DNA from: Hyalella azteca
Taxonomy: Eukaryota > Arthropoda > Malacostraca > Amphipoda > Hyalellidae
NCBI RefSeq assembly: GCF_000764305.2
Contig: NW_025942403.1
Location: 434,001-498,000, forward strand
Length of the DNA stretch: 64,000 bases
Reading direction: 5' to 3'
Of the stretch, positions 60,341 to 64,000 are shown in pieces (within the stretch, counting starts at the first letter, position 1; every line of letters begins with the position of its first letter). A program made the position numbers and the translations under genes. Below the pieces are notes generated by a model, which had not been told where the DNA came from, searched no databases, and saw only the letters and a list, made by a program, of their open reading frames with translations.

Positions 60341-60748
60341 ACGGAGATGCCAGCAAGTTTGATCACCGTGTGTGCTGATCCCAGCAACTTAGATCATCGA
60401 GAGAACAGTCATCAGCAGATCTATTGATCTTTCGGTGCGTAGATCCCAGCTAACAAAATTGATCGTAGTGAGAAGCGATGAAAACAAGTTTGATCATCGC
60501 GTGTGGAGATGCCAATAAGTTTGGCCATCGTGGGCGTCTTGTGGAGATGCCAATAAGTTTGGTCATCGTGTGTGGAGATGCCAATAAGTTTGATCATCGT
60601 GTGTGGAGATGCCAATAAGTTTGATCATCGTGTGTGGAGATGCCAATAAGTTTGATCATCGTGTGTGGAGATGCCAGTAAGTTTGATCATCATGTGTGGA
60701 GATGCCAGTAAGTTTGATCATCATGTGTGAAGATGCCAGTAAGTTGGA
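60341..60748 (-). repeat. Minisatellite, 31-bp unit, about 13 copies
   Basis: The unit is GTGTGGAGATGCCAATAAG followed by TTTGATCATCGT. Starts of GTGGAGATG at 60541, 60572 and 60603 and onward fix the period at 31. From 60541 to 60745 the copies are nearly identical, with CAATAAG changing to CAGTAAG in the last ones. From 60341 to 60540 the copies are diverged and unequal in length. Since 31 is not a multiple of three, the frames shift and the His/Thr-rich minus-strand peptides (GISTHDDQTYWHLHT) are not meaningful. Confidence 0.95.
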
Positions 60749-63383
60749 ACGTCATTCCCGGGGATATGTTCACCACGCTGTTGATTAGCGTACCCACACA
60801 AGATGTCCTGATCAAAAATAAGGTCGGCAAGCAAGAGATGCTCATCAGGAGCACAAAAGGCGCTTCGCTTTTGCGTTCCCGTCGCAGTTGGCGGCCTGCA
60901 TTCCAGAAGTAAGAGGCCTGTGTAGCCCAACACAATAGTTGCGGCCGCTATTAACTTAGGCTCTATTCTGGAGCCAAGAGAATAACTTACCATACCGCAG
61001 TCCAGGGCTTACAACAACAAACCAGCACAAATGTTTCCCCGCACAAACGCACACCATAACACCGAAAATCTCTATCTATTTTTCGAAAAGAACTTTAACG
61101 AAGTTCATTATGCCAACGGAGGCTCAGCGTGGGAACTCTGTGAATCTGTTTATTCTCGGTATAATAGAGACACAGATGCAGAAATACTCCTGTCTGTTGT
61201 GTTGTTTGTGGTTAAACTGCTTAATGGCATTATATTTTTCTTACTCTTTGGCAACAAATCCGACATAATCATAGTATTGTGTTGTATCATAGACGATAGA
61301 TTTTAGAATCTTGATTTTTAATGCTGTGGCTAAAAGTATTCGTTTCATTCCTACAAACGGAACGATAAGGATTTCAAGTGTCTCCGATAAAGCGACCATG
61401 CAAGCGCCGAAATGGCAGCTGATGTGACGGAGATTTATGTGCGTTACAGCTGCATCTTTTTATTGACCAATTAGAGAGCATTTTGTACACGGCGATAACA
61501 GCACATCTGTGGCTCTTCAATCGACAGAGGACGCCATTTTTTCCATTGTTCGTCGTCGATGGGCTCCGAGCTGCACGTACAAGTGCGAGTAATCTATACT
61601 TTATTTTGTTATGCGCGATACTTGGTATAGTGGATCCCATTGTATGTTACCTGCTCTTCTAAATAGCAGTTATCGTCTCAGTGGGACCAGGGTGCTTGCA
61701 TTAAATGGTATCTCAACTTCCAGGCATTTGGAGGCTTGGTGACTTACGAAAAGATTGGTTCCCGTGCAATGCCGAGTTTATATATTAACTCCAGTTGTGC
61801 TAATCGAATTAAGCGCATTCCTCGTGTATGAGAAACTTGAAATAATTCTAACTAATCCGATAAAATGAGAACGAATGTAAGTACTGAAGTAAAGTACTAC
61901 TTGTACTCTACGCGTCTTTTCTAATATCCTACAGGGATTCTGAGCAATTCAGCTCGCTTCGCTAATTCGTAAGCAGTAAGAAGAGGAGCGCAGGAGCTAC
62001 GTGACGTCATCACTCCGCTGGCTTTTCGCATCGTCCGCGCTACCGGAAGCATCGCTGCTACTGTTAGAAAACGTGCTCCAACTCCGGCAATTATTTAGCT
62101 GCTATCGAAGTCAGGTTTTCAGCGGCCATCCAGTAGCTTCATTAATTTATATCAGTCCTTTTGTTGCTCGATTTCTCATATCATAATATATATTTTAACA
62201 TGCGTGCAAATATATTGTTCGAATTTATAGAAATCATCGTTGAGAGAATAAAGTTCTATCTATAGTATGAAATGATGTATTTATCAACCTCATTAAATGC
62301 TATGCAACAATTTTCTGTCGAACAATAAAGCTGAGACTTTTTTCAGAGATGTAGGATGAAATTCATCAAATTTATCGATTTATAAATATTGCTAATTTAT
62401 CCATATTTCAAGTTTTTATCGATTCATTATCGCTTCTTAGGAATTATATTCAAGATTTATCATTTAACATGAGGCTTATTTACCAAACTTCTCGCATGTT
62501 GCGCTCACGAAGTATTGGCATAAGAATGTTCAGTTTCACCTCGGAAATTTACGTCGTGGATCTCTATATAAGTTCAATTAGGATTTCCATTATTGTGAAG
62601 CGTTCAACTTCTACCAGCTTCATTCATAAAACGTTGCATTCATTGAAAAAATGATTTAATAAAAAATGAGAGTCACACTTTTCATATTTTGGTTTGCTTG
62701 AAACATCAAGTGCCACAATATTAATTTCCAAGTTAATTTAAAGCCTAAATGGATTGATAACATTTTTGCCCAACCTCGCCCATCAAGGAAAGAATTGAAA
62801 TTCAGAATCATCCGACATATTCATTTTTATTTTTCATTCATATTATATAGGAAAATACCCGTTCTGTGCTCTTTCAAGCATAATTTTAATAATATATCAC
62901 ACTTTGGCAAAGAATATCACGTCTTATTTACAGAAATTCAATGTACACTATTTACAGAATTTTACAATTGATTTCTTTACAGCTTCTAAGAAAAACTACA
63001 ACTTCTGTAATAGTGGAGATAATATCATCTAAGGAGTGAGTCACTAACGACAGTAATGCAGAAAACCCTAACCTATTCATTCAGCAACACACTGACATTA
63101 TTTAAAGAAGGCATCTATTGCGTTAAATATTAAACAATTTGCTAAACGGGGTCACCATCTCAATGCATAACACGTTCGTCGAGAACGGCTATGCACACGT
63201 ATTTTAAATTTCGGTAAGAGAGCAGCCCAAACATATTTGCGTCTCTTTTTACAGCTCATTGACAAATTATTTAAGATTCTTTGTCTTTTCATAAATTTAG
63301 TCAAATTACAATACAATTTTCAACAACAAAACACCAAAAAAAGTAAATTTTAATAACCTTAGAAGTATATATGGTTTTAAACT
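60749..63383. other. Gene-free stretch
   Basis: No gene is recognised. A 91-codon plus frame at 61031-61306 ends in a hydrophobic segment (ILLSVVLFVVKLLNGIIFFLLF) and is unassigned. 62200-63380 is strongly AT-rich. Confidence 0.35.
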
Positions 63384-63743
63384 TCACGGCGGTTGCAACA
63401 TTTTTGTGAAGCTTGGGCAGAATTTATTAATTTAAATGAAACATCGATCGAACTGTTTGTTTTAAGGACGCAAATCAGAGCCTGTATCACCGACATCTCA
63501 CGTCAATCAATGGCACTGGAACACCTTAATATGCTGATAAAAAATCAAACAGAATGGTTGTCAACCAAAATTGAAATCGAAAAGCATGGTAGTCAACCTA
63601 ATATGAAAAAAAAAAAACATAAAGTTAGATTCCCTAGAATTCCTTTGAAGTTCTCTTGCAAGGGAAAAAGTTCTATAGTTCAGGCGATCAATCAGCTGAA
63701 TAACGACTACATTGACACATGGGATCTTTCAATCATTAAATAG
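63384..63743 (+). CDS. Possible coding exon, basic helical peptide, unassigned
   Basis: The frame is open from just after TAA (63378) to TAG (63741-63743), 119-120 codons, in very AT-rich DNA where long frames are unexpected. There is no ATG before residue ~50, so it would be a terminal exon or use a splice acceptor upstream; GGGCAG at 63415-63420 is a weak candidate. The peptide reads like a soluble protein: AWAEFINLNETSIELFVLRT, a helical middle (ALEHLNMLIKNQTEWL), then a basic patch made by an A11 run (MKKKKHKVRF). The end is QAINQLNNDYIDTWDLSIIK. Slippage in the A run could equally have joined two frames. No family is recognised. Confidence 0.25.
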   Translation, partial: SRRLQHFCEAWAEFINLNETSIELFVLRTQIRACITDISRQSMALEHLNMLIKNQTEWLSTKIEIEKHGSQPNMKKKKHKVRFPRIPLKFSCKGKSSIVQAINQLNNDYIDTWDLSIIK

Positions 63744-64000
63744 AAGAGAACAATATAAAACGTACATTAGTGACTAAGTGAATCTTTAAATTATATTCAT
63801 CAAACAAATTTTACCAAAAAACATTGGACATTTGCTAAAATTCAGCCACTTACAAGACAATGTAACATAATGGTTTTCGAATTTTAGGTGCAACGAGTAA
63901 CAAATACACGTGAGCTTGGAAAAGTTCCATGAAATACCTATACTAGAAGTTATTGTATGGAAAATTTTAAAAAGAATCTAACTGAAATAAAATCAATATT
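63744..64000. other. AT-rich end of the window
   Basis: AT-rich DNA follows the last open frame. An AATAAA near 63989 could serve as a poly-A signal for it, but such strings are frequent here. Confidence 0.3.

Noticed and set aside
1..64000. tRNA genes or tRNA-derived SINEs
   Set aside because: I looked for the B-box pattern GGTTCGAnnCC on both strands by eye and found no copy with a matching A box; a covariance search would be needed to exclude them.

Overview
The window looks like a gene-poor stretch of a metazoan nuclear genome, most probably an invertebrate and perhaps an arthropod. The composition is AT-rich (about 60-63% by eye). There is no bacterial-style gene packing, and almost every open frame is under 130 codons. 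Short tandem repeats with unrelated units occur every few kilobases, and isolated single N characters (near 46952 and 58158) mark base calls left open in an assembly. The species cannot be fixed from sequence alone. I recognise no conserved protein, rRNA, tRNA, snRNA, complete transposase or reverse transcriptase, so this is either intergenic DNA or the inside of very large introns.

Layout. 1-7580 is mostly featureless AT-rich sequence with a purine-rich tract (2511-2712) and a TATA-like core promoter candidate (4273). 7580-8066 holds two small antisense open frames. 9661-10156 is a local tandem duplication (217 bp and 278 bp copies differing by a ~61 bp block) whose second copy feeds a hydrophobic open frame. 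12-21 kb is the first repeat cluster: a purine tract, a 62-bp minisatellite, 21-, 29- and 84-bp tandem arrays, a structured dispersed element and a 19-bp array. 26.5 kb carries a 39-bp minisatellite, and 27.9-28.4 kb the longest non-repetitive open frame. 31.6-34 kb has two short frames that would encode membrane segments. 39.8-47.5 kb is the second repeat cluster: 49-bp and 18/36-bp minisatellites, a CpG-dense block, the second copy of the dispersed element, another 39-bp array and a short PIF/Harbinger-like MITE with a CTG target-site duplication. 50.5 kb has a GC-rich ~52-bp repeat, 56.4-56.9 kb a perfect 87-bp duplication beside AT palindromes, and 60.3-60.7 kb a 31-bp minisatellite. A plausible but unassigned coding segment lies at 63384-63743.

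The best supported features are repeats. Two stand out: (i) a ~166-185 bp element present at 20241 and 43688, both copies having the same short inverted repeat, a (GTCC/GTCT)n core and a TCACT...AGTGA palindrome; and (ii) the 152-bp MITE at 47334-47485. Protein-coding entries are candidates at low confidence, chosen because they are unusually long, compositionally protein-like or broken in an informative way. Nothing in the window supports an operon, a pathway or a multi-gene system.
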